Positions 45,493 through 54,248 of a stretch of 64,000 nt of DNA are shown piece by piece (within the stretch, counting starts at the first letter, position 1; each line of letters begins with the position of its first letter). The notes below the pieces were generated by a model, which had not been told where the DNA came from, did no database searches, and worked only from the letters and a program-made list of their open reading frames with translations. Location: NCBI RefSeq assembly GCF_009765785.1, contig NZ_LMUT01000025.1, forward strand, positions 468,890 to 532,889, given 5' to 3'. This DNA is from Granulicella sp. L46 (GTDB taxonomy: Bacteria; Acidobacteriota; Terriglobia; Terriglobales; Acidobacteriaceae). Both the position numbers and the translations under genes were made by a program.

Positions 45493-46116
45493 TCACGTAA
45501 ACGATATCAAACCATCGAACAGAGATTGGATCAGGTTACGCGTGCTCTTCTGAGAGAGTTCGGTACCAAGGATCCTCTGTGTGACGGCGAGACCATGAGA
45601 GAGATTGATCATTACCGTCATGAACTCATCCGGCGTCAATCTCGAAGAGAGATCAGGAGATCGCAAGAGGTCCCTGAAAAGCTCTACACCATCGCTACGC
45701 TGCAGCCGATGCGTTTCAATGAAGCTTTTCCGGATGGATTCACTTCGAAGGGCTCCGACTTCGAATTCAGCGCGAAGCACAATCCAATCATGGTCCGTCA
45801 CCAGGTCGGCAAGGGCGTCCCGAAATTTCTTCACACGCTTTTTAGGGGACGGCTCGTCCTTCAGCAGGGAACGGAAGAAATCCAGGCGGCTCGCCTGTTC
45901 CTCACGAATTACGGCGACAAACAGTTCTTCCTTTCCGTCGAAGTTGGCGTAAAGGGCGCCCCGGGAGTATCCAGCATCTTCGGCAATCTTCTCCGCGACG
46001 GCGCCGCCAAGTCCGAAACGCAAAAAGTGTTTGCGCCCCACGGCGATCAGGGTGGCGCGGGTCTGCGCCTGGCTTTCCTCGCGGGTGAGCCGCTTTCGCG
46101 GCCTTGCGGTGCTCAC
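45493..46116 (-). CDS. TetR-family transcriptional regulator
   Basis: 207 aa from a GTG at 46116, which has AAGGAG 8 nt upstream; the frame is open to 46185, but that start lacks a ribosome site. The N-terminal helix-turn-helix includes VAEKIAEDAGYSRGALYANF with the typical YANFDGKEELF helix 4 start. The C-terminal ligand domain is alpha-helical. It lies in the same direction as two small membrane-protein genes and opposite a DHA2 multidrug exporter, so it probably represses the exporter and its own unit. Confidence 0.87.
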   Translation of the reverse strand: MSTARPRKRLTREESQAQTRATLIAVGRKHFLRFGLGGAVAEKIAEDAGYSRGALYANFDGKEELFVAVIREEQASRLDFFRSLLKDEPSPKKRVKKFRDALADLVTDHDWIVLRAEFEVGALRSESIRKSFIETHRLQRSDGVELFRDLLRSPDLSSRLTPDEFMTVMINLSHGLAVTQRILGTELSQKSTRNLIQSLFDGLISFT

Positions 46117-46213
46117 AAACGATCTCCTTCCAGCGATTGCCGTCGCGATCCATTGATGATGCGGAGTTCGAGGAGCACTCTGCATCCAGATACGATAATA
46201 GCCGCGACCGCCC

Positions 46214-46327
46214 TTAGGCGGGAATCAAGCTGACGATCAACATTGCTGCGATTCCCACCATCACTGCGATTGCGAGAAGCACATACAGCAGATAGACCAT
46301 CGGGATGTCTTCAACGTCGTTTTTCAT
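46214..46327 (-). CDS. 37-residue single-pass membrane protein
   Basis: Small open frame with a strong AAGGAGG ribosome binding site 7 nt before its ATG (46327). The product begins with an acidic head (MKNDVEDIP), then one hydrophobic helix (MVYLLYVLLAIAVMVGIAAM) and ends LIVSLIPA. It lies between a TetR gene and another small membrane protein on the same strand, opposite an exporter gene. Small accessory subunits occur in some efflux pumps; that role is only a suggestion here. Confidence 0.65.
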   Translation of the reverse strand: MKNDVEDIPMVYLLYVLLAIAVMVGIAAMLIVSLIPA

Positions 46328-46377
46328 ATTGCTTCCTCCTTAGCCATTTGCGCAGACAAGGTGTTCGCAGAGTGGAG

Positions 46378-46770
46378 TCAGAACCAGGCCAACCCGCGGC
46401 GTACGAGCACTAACCCCATAACGAGACACGCGACTGCGGTGATTCGCAATGTTGGGACAAACGCTGTCGCTAGCCATGCAAGGTATGCAGGAAGAGCATT
46501 CTGACTGGGTTTTAGAAGGACTCCCCAGATCCCTGACGCGATACAGACGACGCCCAATAACACGCAGATCCACTGCTCGATAGCAATAATCATCACGAAT
46601 CGAGAGTCCTTTCGCGCCTCCTTCCTGCTCTTCTTCATCCCTTGTTCCGCACCTGATGGTCCCTCATCGTCGAGGCGGCCAATGTGTTGATAGCGACTAT
46701 CCGCATCGCCATGGATCTGAGACATGCTCCGGGTTGTCGATAGTCGGCCTGCGCCTGTGTGAGCCTTCAT
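46378..46770 (-). CDS. Small membrane protein with two to three helices
   Basis: 130 aa from the ATG at 46770, which has AGGAG 6 nt upstream. About 45 hydrophilic residues (rich in Arg, Lys, Ser, Gly) precede hydrophobic helices near residues 54-75 (FVMIIAIEQWICVLLGVVCI) and 95-125. No family recognised. It is the first gene of the unit that includes the 37-residue protein and the TetR gene, and is divergent from the exporter. Confidence 0.6.
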   Translation of the reverse strand: MKAHTGAGRLSTTRSMSQIHGDADSRYQHIGRLDDEGPSGAEQGMKKSRKEARKDSRFVMIIAIEQWICVLLGVVCIASGIWGVLLKPSQNALPAYLAWLATAFVPTLRITAVACLVMGLVLVRRGLAWF

Positions 46771-46868
46771 AGATCGCTCCTGCAACCCACCTTTACATAC
46801 AATACGCTTTCAGATACATTATGTCTTTGAAGAAAGATGGAAAGGCCTCTTTATGGACAGGGAGTGCA
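46771..46868. promoter_or_regulatory. Divergent promoter region of exporter and TetR unit
   Basis: A short AT-rich gap. TACAAT at 46798-46803 is a candidate -10 for the exporter, and ATACAATAC/GATACATTATG elements give an imperfect dyad that a TetR protein could bind. If the exporter starts at 46869 its leader begins here. Assignment is by position and is weak. Confidence 0.35.
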
Positions 46869-48461
46869 ATGGCAGCAGAAGTATCTAGTGACGGGCAGTG
46901 GAAGCCTCACGTCAACCCATGGCTCATCGCTGCGACCGTTGCCCTGGCAGCCTTCATGGAGGTCCTCGATACCTCCATTGCCAATGTTGCCCTCCCGCAT
47001 ATTGCCGGCGACCTCGGTGCCAGCACCAGCCAGGGAACCTGGGTCCTCACCAGCTATCTTGTCTCCAACGCCATCATCCTTCCGGTTGGTGCATGGGCAT
47101 CGAGTGTCATCGGCCGTAAGAATTTCTTTCTGCTCTGCATCGCGATTTTCATCGCCGCCAGCTTTCTTTGCGGTATCGCGCCGACACTTCCGATTTTGCT
47201 TTTGGCTCGTGTTCTTCAAGGAGTCGGAGGCGGCGGCCTCCAGCCTATGGCGCAAGCCATCATGGCAGATTCATTCGAACCGAGAAAACGAGGCCAGGCC
47301 TTCGCGCTTTATGGCCTCGTCGCCGTACTAGCGCCCTCCCTCGGCCCGACGATCGGCGGTTGGATCACGGACAATTACTCGTGGCGATGGATCTTCTATA
47401 TCAATTTGCCGGTTGGCATTTTCGCTTTCTTCCTGGTCAGCCGGCTGGTCCAGGATCCTCCGTGGATCAAAGCCGACCGCGCCAATCTTAAGAAGCTGGA
47501 CTACATAGGCCTGAGTCTCCTGACCGTCGCCATGGGCGGCATGCAGATCATGCTCGATAAGGGTGAAGAGAACGACTGGTTTGCCTCCGACTTGATCCGC
47601 ACCTGCGGCGCCCTCTTTATTGTTGGGATGGCCGGTCTGATCTGGTGGCAGTGGCGGGCCAAAAACCCCATCATGAATCTGCGGCTCTTCAAGTACAAGA
47701 ACTTCGCCATTTGTTGCCTGTTGATGATCCTGGTCGGCGGCGTCTTGAATGCTGCAACTGTGCTTGAGCCGCAGTTCCTGCAGCAATTGCTGGGCTATAC
47801 GGCAACCCGCGCCGGAGAAGCACTCGCGGGCGGAGGCGTTGCCCTGCTCGTCGTTATGCCTCTGGCGGGAGTGGCTACAGGCAAGTTCCCGGCAAGGAAC
47901 ATGGCTGCATTCGGGTTCGCTTGTTTTGCCGGTGCGTTCTATTACACCTCAACGCACTTTACGCTGACGATGACTTTCGGCTTCGCATCCTGGTTGCGAA
48001 TTCTTCAGATGTTTGCGATTCCTTTCGCCTTCATCGCCATCACCAACGCAGCCTATGTTGGGCTCCCGAAAGAGGCGAGCAATCAGGTCTCAGGGATCAT
48101 CAACTTCGTCCGCAACGTCGGCGGCAGCATCTTTATTGCCGTCACCGGTGCGATTGTTACCAACCGCTCACTTTTTCACCAGGCGCATCTGCAGAAATAC
48201 ATGCAGCCGGGCAATCCCGCCTTCGTCAACCGGCTAAACGCGCTTACTACTTACTTCGGAGGAAGCGGAAAAGGGCCGGGTCCCGGCCTCATGGCACGAG
48301 CTGAGATGTATCAGCAGCTCAATCAACAGGCGAACGCGATGGCCTATCAGGATATCTACCGTCTGCTCTCGTGGATGGCATTGGCCATGATAGCGTGCGC
48401 CTTCATCCTGAGTAAGAACAAGCCCGGCGAAGGGGCTCCTAAAGGGGAAGCTATGCACTAG
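46869..48461 (+). CDS. DHA2-family (EmrB/QacA-type) multidrug efflux transporter
   Basis: 530 aa from the ATG at 46869 (AGGGAG just upstream); a longer frame starts at 46821 without a ribosome site. The 14-helix MFS drug:proton antiporter signature is clear: LDTSIANVALPHIAGDLG in helix 1, RVLQGVGGGGLQPMAQAIM, and the antiporter motif C region LAPSLGPTIGGWI. It would export toxic compounds across the inner membrane. The divergent TetR gene is its likely regulator. No membrane-fusion partner gene is adjacent. Confidence 0.9.
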   Translation: MAAEVSSDGQWKPHVNPWLIAATVALAAFMEVLDTSIANVALPHIAGDLGASTSQGTWVLTSYLVSNAIILPVGAWASSVIGRKNFFLLCIAIFIAASFLCGIAPTLPILLLARVLQGVGGGGLQPMAQAIMADSFEPRKRGQAFALYGLVAVLAPSLGPTIGGWITDNYSWRWIFYINLPVGIFAFFLVSRLVQDPPWIKADRANLKKLDYIGLSLLTVAMGGMQIMLDKGEENDWFASDLIRTCGALFIVGMAGLIWWQWRAKNPIMNLRLFKYKNFAICCLLMILVGGVLNAATVLEPQFLQQLLGYTATRAGEALAGGGVALLVVMPLAGVATGKFPARNMAAFGFACFAGAFYYTSTHFTLTMTFGFASWLRILQMFAIPFAFIAITNAAYVGLPKEASNQVSGIINFVRNVGGSIFIAVTGAIVTNRSLFHQAHLQKYMQPGNPAFVNRLNALTTYFGGSGKGPGPGLMARAEMYQQLNQQANAMAYQDIYRLLSWMALAMIACAFILSKNKPGEGAPKGEAMH

Positions 48462-48523
48462 AGACACACCTTGTTATGAAGCCGGCATTGCCGGAAGCCG
48501 TTCCAGTCAGGAGATAGAATCCC

Positions 48524-48676
48524 ATGTGCGCGAAAGAAACGAGCTCCAGTGTTGAAACTCAACAACGGAATCACCATGGCGCCGCAGTCGGAGATCACGG
48601 TCATTCAAACGCAATGATCGGAGCAGGGAATCCTTCCTACATCTGGTCCACCACGAGTCAATTTCGAGGACGATAA
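48524..48676 (+). CDS. Possible 50-residue His-containing protein
   Basis: Frame of 50 codons from an ATG with AGGAG 10 nt upstream. The product is hydrophilic with His pairs and spaced His (NHHGAAVGDHGHSN) in its middle and has no recognised family. It lies alone between the exporter and a secreted protein gene. Could be a small metal-binding protein or a chance frame; evidence is limited to the ribosome site and composition. Confidence 0.3.
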   Translation: MCAKETSSSVETQQRNHHGAAVGDHGHSNAMIGAGNPSYIWSTTSQFRGR

Positions 48677-48740
48677 CCTTCTTTCGAAACGGAGAGTCAT
48701 ACGTTTTGCTATCCTGACCCCACCTACGAGGTCCCTGGCC

Positions 48741-50102
48741 GTGCTGAAGTTGACGCTCCTGGCAATCTTCCTTCTTCCCGCCGCCACCTTCGGTCAGACA
48801 CCAACACCCCCACCACAGCTCTCACCGAAAGCCGCCTACGACGACGCCGTCCATCCCCTCGAACTCACCCGGCGATCCATGTCCAACTGGTCCGACACAG
48901 AAATCGCCGCACTCACCGTTTCGATGGCTCATGCGAGTGCCGGCTGTGCCGCTCGCGATCCCCAGACCTTCGCCGGCTCCGACCTCATCGACCTCGCCAA
49001 ACTCTGCGCCCTCGGCCAAAACTTCCCCGCTGTTATCGAAGCCACCACTCGCTATATCGGAGCCGACGCACCGAAACCCCTGCTCACACAGGCTTACGCC
49101 GGCCTCATCGATGCCCAACTTCACATCAAGGACGAGACCGCAGCCTTCAACTCCGCCCAGGCTATGCTTGCCGCGGTACCCTACGACACTCTCACGGCCG
49201 AAACCCTCAACGAAGCCATCAACTTCATGCAATTCCTCTATACCAACGACGCCCTCACGCTCGCTCTTGCCCGCCAACCCCACCTCCTCGCTCTCCTCGC
49301 CACAACCGCAAACGCCACCACGGCCAGCTATCCTGGCGCTGAGCCTCCACAGTCTCTCCACGACCTCTACGCCGACGGCATCGCCCTCGCCGCCCTCCAG
49401 CAACTCGACAAAGCCCGGCCTGCGTCGATCACCGCAACTCTCACCGCCCTCAACGCCGCCCTTCCCGCCATCCTCACGCCCGACGACGCCATCCCCATCG
49501 ACCTCGTTCGCCGCCGCTACGCGCTCCTCGGCCAGCCGCTTCCAAATCTCGCCCGCCCCGCCCATCCCGCCGATTCTCACAAGCCGGTTGCCCTCGCCTC
49601 CCTCAACGTCCCCAGCAAGTTGCCAGAACTCCCAGCACCCAACGCCATCACCGCGCTTCTCCTCTTCCCGGACTGGTGCGCGCAATGCATTCGCATGGCC
49701 ACCAAGCTCCCTCCCACAGTCTTTACCGTCGCCGGACACGAAGCCTATCTCTACGGCCTCCTGGCGCAAACTGTGCCATCCAATCCCACGCCTGCCACCC
49801 CCGCGGCGCTCACCGCCATCACTGCAGCCGACGCTGCTAACTATCTCCGCGGCACCCCTACCCTAGTCGTTGATCCCTGCTTCCTCGATCAGTTCGGCGT
49901 CAACGATCCCCCGTTTCTCATCGTCACCGATACACAAGGTATCCTCCGCGTCCTCCAGCCGCAATTGCCCACATTGGCGCCCTGTGGCCTTCCCCTCTGC
50001 TCCCGTCACCCTTCCCGTTTCCAACCACCAAAAACCCTTCGCCCACCACCTCCAACACTCATTAACTCTCGTTCCTCATTCCCATCTTTGTTTCTCATCT
50101 GA
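48741..50102 (+). CDS. Secreted helical-repeat protein with thioredoxin-like CxxC segment
   Basis: 453 aa from a GTG with GAGG 9 nt upstream; signal peptide ends near TFGQT. The middle (about 30-270) is Ala/Leu-rich and helical, resembling TPR-like repeats. At about residues 313-322 the segment LFPDWCAQCIRM gives a WCxxC redox motif in a thioredoxin-like context, and GTPTLVVDP and FLIVTDTQGILRV continue as in thioredoxin folds. The last 45 residues are Pro/Ser-rich and unlike the rest, possibly a frame drift at the 3' end. Function unknown. Confidence 0.65.
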   Translation: MLKLTLLAIFLLPAATFGQTPTPPPQLSPKAAYDDAVHPLELTRRSMSNWSDTEIAALTVSMAHASAGCAARDPQTFAGSDLIDLAKLCALGQNFPAVIEATTRYIGADAPKPLLTQAYAGLIDAQLHIKDETAAFNSAQAMLAAVPYDTLTAETLNEAINFMQFLYTNDALTLALARQPHLLALLATTANATTASYPGAEPPQSLHDLYADGIALAALQQLDKARPASITATLTALNAALPAILTPDDAIPIDLVRRRYALLGQPLPNLARPAHPADSHKPVALASLNVPSKLPELPAPNAITALLLFPDWCAQCIRMATKLPPTVFTVAGHEAYLYGLLAQTVPSNPTPATPAALTAITAADAANYLRGTPTLVVDPCFLDQFGVNDPPFLIVTDTQGILRVLQPQLPTLAPCGLPLCSRHPSRFQPPKTLRPPPPTLINSRSSFPSLFLI

Positions 50103-50159
50103 GAGGTGCAATAGCCTCGCTGAAGGGCGACGGGCTTCGAGCGAGACCCATCCGATCCA

Positions 50160-50196
50160 CTCGGCTAGGAGGAAGTCCAGCTTCCTCCTAGCCGAG
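50160..50196. repeat. Perfect 16-bp inverted repeat between convergent genes
   Basis: CTCGGCTAGGAGGAAG (50160-50175) and its exact complement (50181-50196) are separated by 5 nt. It lies between the secreted protein stop (50102) and the stop of the LVIVD gene (50244). Neither strand shows a T-run after the stem. It may be a bidirectional transcription stop or a small repeat element. Confidence 0.6.
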
Positions 50197-50243
50197 CGCA
50201 ATCCCAGTTGTCTGTTCGCGGCCGTGCCATTTTTGGGATGGCA

Positions 50244-52220
50244 CTATGCCGCGGGATGATCGAGGATCTGCGCGAGTGCGTGCAGGCGTTTCGCATCCGC
50301 TGCGTCCGTTGCACTGGCCGCGTCCGCCTCTACCGATGCAGACATCGTGTGCAGCTTTGCCAAGTCCTTCTTGTTGTTGTGCGAGCTTTGCGTGCGTTGA
50401 ATTGCCTTATCGAGCGCCTCGATCTTATCCGCAGGAAGGGCCTTGGAACGCTGTAGCTGATCAAGATACGCGCGCGCAACCGTTAGCTGTTCAGGCCACG
50501 TGATCTTCGGCTGGTTCTGCACATTGAGGTCGTTGAACTGCACGAGGTTGGCCGCATCAATCTCATTCTGCGTCAGGAACTTGCTCGGCACTAGCTTGAA
50601 GACATCCAGCCCGCGCGCAATCTCCGACCCATAGATGAAGCCGTTATACCAGTACGCCGACCAATAGCCCCCGAGGATCAGCGTCGTCGGACTGATGGGG
50701 CCGCGATCGAAGTACGCGATCTCGTAGGGATGCGCCGGGTCGGTAAAGTCCATCACCGAGATGCCTCCCTGGTACCAGGCCTGCACCTCGACATCGCGAC
50801 CCGGAATCGGGACGAGAGAACCGTTATGCGCCACGCAGTTTTCGGTGGCCGTCTGTGCTGCAGGCATCTTATAGTAGCTGGCCAGCGACAGATGGTCGTC
50901 CTTCAGCGTGAAGATTGCATCCGCGCCCCACTTGATCGGATCGGTCGGACGGCAGCGTGGCTGCAAACCACCGCCCCACTCATCCGTGAAGACCACCTTG
51001 GTCCCGTCGTTGGAGAACGTCGCGGAGTGCCAGTAAGAATAGTTGGGATCGTTGACCGCGTCCACGCGCTTCGGATGGATGGGATCCTTGATGTCGAGAA
51101 GGATGCCATTGCCCGAGCAGGCGCCGGCCGCGAGGCCAAGTGAAGAATCGACCGTGATGTCGTGGCACTGGTTGGTGTCCGCCACTTTTTCTGTGCCGTG
51201 GCTGCCGCCGTTATTCAGGCCATTCATCGCGCCGCTGCGTGGATCCATAAAGACGCGCGGGCTCGATACGATTTTCGAATCCTGCGGCGCTGCCAGCGGA
51301 ACCTTGATCACGTCGATGCGGAACAGCGATGTGTTCGGATCTTTATCCGGAGCTTCGCCTGAGCAGCCTTCCAACTCTTCCTTCTGCCGCACAAACGATG
51401 TTCCCGAAACGTAAATGTAGACGTTGTCCTTGTCGTTCGGATCGACGACCAGGGTATGGGTATGCGAGCCGCGGCAGGTCTGCACCGCTCCCACCTGCTT
51501 GGGATTTTTGATGTCGGAGATATCGAAAATTCTCACGCCGCGGAAACGATCAGGGCTTGCTGCCGGCGTTGGACGCTCCTTCTCATGTCCGGGCGGCGGT
51601 GGTGGCGGGGGAGGGAAGCCTTGCGTGCCGCAGTCCAGCCGCCCGTTCGGCATCTCCACCGACATAAAAAGGAGATGCCCGTAGACAGAGACATCGCCCT
51701 GCCCGCCCGGGCAAACCAGCGAGGTAATCAGCGAGACCTTGGCTGGGTTCGAGATGTCATAAAAATTCACGCCATAGAAGTTGCCCTGGAACAGGTGGTT
51801 TCCCTGGAAGGCAAAATCCGAGTTGGCAAAGGCGAGCTGCGCAATCACGAGTTGCATTGGCTTGGGGATCTTGGCGCTGTTGCCAATCCCCAGCAGACCA
51901 AGTGTCTTCTGCACCGAGGGATCGTTCGCATCGGTTGAATTGATCTGAAAGGCGGTCGGCTTCTTGAGGAAGTCGACATGCTCCATGCCCATGGCGGTCT
52001 CGCCAGCGTCGTACAAGCCGGGCTTCAATCCCACGCGAGGATCATTCGTGGTTGAACCCGTCATTCCCGGGGGCAGCGGCGTCGCTGGCGGCGGTGCAAA
52101 CGGATTGGGTGGCTCGGCTGCGGGCGTCTGCGCTTGCAACGCACTTGGCACACCGGACAGGAGGGCCAATGCAAATATCGCACCGGCGAAACGAATGATG
52201 GGAGCATGGAAACGGTTCAT
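50244..52220 (-). CDS. Secreted LVIVD-repeat (beta-propeller-like) protein
   Basis: 658 aa, AGGAG 6 nt before the ATG at 52220; signal peptide ends near LQAQT. Repeats of the LVIVD type are visible: FRGVRIFDISDIKNPKQVGA, GVNFYDISNPAKVSLI and ISVMDFTDPAHPYEIAYFD, suggesting a propeller. A Pro-run and a short Gly/His-Glu linker occur around residue 210 (GFPPPPPPPPGHEKER), and a helical tail follows the propeller from about residue 560. Its start overlaps the stop of the DUF305 gene (ATGA), so they are translated together. Biochemical role unknown; secreted surface or periplasmic scaffold is plausible. Confidence 0.8.
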   Translation of the reverse strand: MNRFHAPIIRFAGAIFALALLSGVPSALQAQTPAAEPPNPFAPPPATPLPPGMTGSTTNDPRVGLKPGLYDAGETAMGMEHVDFLKKPTAFQINSTDANDPSVQKTLGLLGIGNSAKIPKPMQLVIAQLAFANSDFAFQGNHLFQGNFYGVNFYDISNPAKVSLITSLVCPGGQGDVSVYGHLLFMSVEMPNGRLDCGTQGFPPPPPPPPGHEKERPTPAASPDRFRGVRIFDISDIKNPKQVGAVQTCRGSHTHTLVVDPNDKDNVYIYVSGTSFVRQKEELEGCSGEAPDKDPNTSLFRIDVIKVPLAAPQDSKIVSSPRVFMDPRSGAMNGLNNGGSHGTEKVADTNQCHDITVDSSLGLAAGACSGNGILLDIKDPIHPKRVDAVNDPNYSYWHSATFSNDGTKVVFTDEWGGGLQPRCRPTDPIKWGADAIFTLKDDHLSLASYYKMPAAQTATENCVAHNGSLVPIPGRDVEVQAWYQGGISVMDFTDPAHPYEIAYFDRGPISPTTLILGGYWSAYWYNGFIYGSEIARGLDVFKLVPSKFLTQNEIDAANLVQFNDLNVQNQPKITWPEQLTVARAYLDQLQRSKALPADKIEALDKAIQRTQSSHNNKKDLAKLHTMSASVEADAASATDAADAKRLHALAQILDHPAA

Positions 52221-52963
52221 GGTTTCTCCTTCAACATGTTCTGCATAATCTTGATCTCGGCTCGCTGTGTGTTATCTGCATCGGTGGCGAAGTCAAACAG
52301 CTCCGCGTCCTGACCCGCTCCTGGGTGATCGAATAGATCCTTCACCATGATGAGCGCACCGTTGTGGTGCTGAATCATACCCGTCAGAAACAGGTAATCG
52401 AATTTTGCGCCGCTGGCATGGCGCAACGCTTCCATTTGTTCTGGCGTTAGCATGCCTGGCATGGCGTGCATCGGATCGCCGTTCATGTCCATGTCCGGCA
52501 TGCCAGGCATGGCCATCGATTCGGGCTGTCCACGCGCAGCCAACCACCGCTTCATGAACTTCATCTCGTCTGACTGGGAAAGGCTGATACGCGCGCCGAG
52601 GGATCGAATCCCTGGATTCTGCGTGTGAGTCGGGATGAGCGCGGTCATCTCGACGGCTTGTGCATGATGCATGATCATGCCCTGCATGAACTCGATGTCG
52701 GCGTGCGATTCCTGTGGAACAACACCTGTGGTGGAGGCCGGAAGCGTCCTGCTTGGTGTTCCCGGTGCGCCGGGCTCGACGACCGGAGCTGTGTTCGTTT
52801 GTTGAGCATGCGCATTCGTCGTCCAGCCGCAACAAACAAGGGCAGCGGCAACCCATACGCGGCAAATGACCCGCGCCGCCCTGAAGGGGTGCGGCTTGCG
52901 CTTGCAATCTGGAGGGGTCCGCTTCAACGTGCGCGCTAACTCAGGCATCTTCGATCGCTTCAC
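52217..52963 (-). CDS. DUF305-domain exported protein
   Basis: 248 aa by the GTG at 52963; an ATG at 52948 is also possible. After a signal-like segment (ending THAHAQ-like, AHAQQ) lies a DUF305 ferritin-like helical region with the paired signatures FMQGMIMHHAQAVEM and FLTGMIQHHNGALIM. Each half carries His residues that may bind metal. A Met/Asp/Pro/Gly-rich stretch (MAMPGMPDMDMNGDP) between them resembles copper-binding methionine motifs. First gene of a coupled pair with the LVIVD gene. Confidence 0.83.
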   Translation of the reverse strand: MKRSKMPELARTLKRTPPDCKRKPHPFRAARVICRVWVAAALVCCGWTTNAHAQQTNTAPVVEPGAPGTPSRTLPASTTGVVPQESHADIEFMQGMIMHHAQAVEMTALIPTHTQNPGIRSLGARISLSQSDEMKFMKRWLAARGQPESMAMPGMPDMDMNGDPMHAMPGMLTPEQMEALRHASGAKFDYLFLTGMIQHHNGALIMVKDLFDHPGAGQDAELFDFATDADNTQRAEIKIMQNMLKEKP

Positions 52964-53091
52964 GGTATCACAGTGAGCTTGCTCAAGGCATCCTGAAAGC
53001 GCCTGATTCAGGCTGAAGTCATTACGCTTGGGTGCAGAGCGTTCCGTGGATCCTAGGCCTCTCAGATCAGGCCAGCCGTCGACCGGCTATC

Positions 53092-53592
53092 ATGAGGAAG
53101 ATGTTTCATCCGAATAAGATCTCGATCATTGGATCTCTCGTAGGACTGGCTGCTGTACTCGTCTGGCGGATTCGCGAGGGCCGTACCGCGGTTTCCTTGA
53201 AGAAAATTGTGATCCCGCCGCTGGGTATGGCGACCGGATTCTCGATGTTCATCGTCCCGGCGTTTCGTATTCCCTGGACGTGGGGCCTGGCAGCGTTCCT
53301 GATCGGCGCAGTCCTTCTCGCGTATCCGCTGCTGAAGACTTCGCGCCTCGTGCAGCAGGGCGACGCCATCATGATGCAGCGTTCGACCGCCTTCTTCAGC
53401 GTCATCCTCGTCCTGGCGGCGGTACGAATCCTCGCCCGCGGATACTTCGATACCTTATTAACCGTGGAGCAGTCTGGGGCTCTGTTTTTCGTGCTGGCCT
53501 TTGGAATGATTGTCCGCTGGCGCCTGAACATGCTTCGGGAGTACCGCAAACTGACTGCAGGCGGCGGAACAATCGCCGTCAGTCGATCATAA
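53092..53592 (+). CDS. CcdC-like (DUF1453) inner-membrane protein
   Basis: 166 aa from the ATG at 53092 (a second ATG at 53101 is preceded at once by GAGGAAG). Four to five hydrophobic helices and conserved positively charged loops; GSLVGLAAVLVWRIREGRT at the N-terminus and the C-terminal GMIVRWRLNMLREYRKL fit the CcdC family, linked to cytochrome c biogenesis in some bacteria. It is 22 bp before a YdcF-type gene. Role here not established. Confidence 0.65.
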   Translation: MRKMFHPNKISIIGSLVGLAAVLVWRIREGRTAVSLKKIVIPPLGMATGFSMFIVPAFRIPWTWGLAAFLIGAVLLAYPLLKTSRLVQQGDAIMMQRSTAFFSVILVLAAVRILARGYFDTLLTVEQSGALFFVLAFGMIVRWRLNMLREYRKLTAGGGTIAVSRS

Positions 53593-53614
53593 TCACGGAG
53601 CCGGTGGAGCGCAC

Positions 53615-54241
53615 ATGTTGCGATGGATGAAGCGGCTGCTTGCGGGGCTAGGATTGCTCATCCTTCTCTTTCTCCCCATACTCGTCGCGACCTATGTGAC
53701 GGTTCCGACACAAAACTGCAACTTGAACCGCTTCGATACGATCGTGGTCCTTGGAACCCCGACGCTCGAAGACGGACAACCCTCGCCGGAGGAGCGCGAG
53801 CGGGTGAACGAGGCCGTCAGAGAATTCAAAGCCGGACGTGCCGAACATATCATCTTCAGCGGAGGCGCGACGATGAAACAGTTCGTCGAAGGCCAGTCGA
53901 TGGCGACTCTCGCCGAAACGCAGGGAGTTCCTTCGTCCGCTATCGTCCTTGAGGACAAAGCGAGGAATACCATCCAGAACATCTACTTCAGCAATCAGAT
54001 CATGCAGCAAAAAGGTTGGACCAGCGTCGAGGTCGTCAGCTCCCCAAGCCATCTGCCTCGGACCGCCCTCATTCTGGAGCGCTATCACTTCCAGTGGAAA
54101 GAGCATGCCTCGCAGTGGCCGCCAGAGTACGGCTGGAAAGATATTGGTGGTTACTACGCCGGCGAGATCATGAAAACCTTCGTGCTGCGCTGGAACGTGT
54201 TCTCTTCATCGCCGTTCCTTCCGAGCCGGCACGCCTCCTGA
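53615..54241 (+). CDS. YdcF/SanA-like (DUF218) membrane-anchored protein
   Basis: 208 aa: one N-terminal membrane helix (about residues 7-27, LLAGLGLLILLFLPILVATY) and a DUF218 Rossmann-like domain with FDTIVVLGTPTLEDGQPSPE, RAEHIIFSGGAT, and a C-terminal EVVSSPSHLPRTALILERY. DUF218 proteins such as ElyC and SanA act in envelope maintenance. It follows the CcdC-like gene by 22 bp and converges on the nucleoside hydrolase gene with only 7 bp between stops. Confidence 0.83.
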   Translation: MLRWMKRLLAGLGLLILLFLPILVATYVTVPTQNCNLNRFDTIVVLGTPTLEDGQPSPEERERVNEAVREFKAGRAEHIIFSGGATMKQFVEGQSMATLAETQGVPSSAIVLEDKARNTIQNIYFSNQIMQQKGWTSVEVVSSPSHLPRTALILERYHFQWKEHASQWPPEYGWKDIGGYYAGEIMKTFVLRWNVFSSSPFLPSRHAS

Positions 54242-54248
54242 TCCCGAC

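Noticed and set aside
48822-49769. 315-codon minus-strand frame, Gly/Glu/Val-rich
   Set aside because: Mirror of the Ala/Pro-rich coding strand; composition explains the length.
51575-51625. CG-rich GGTGGTGGCGGGG run as a possible repeat element
   Set aside because: It encodes the Pro-run linker of the LVIVD protein.
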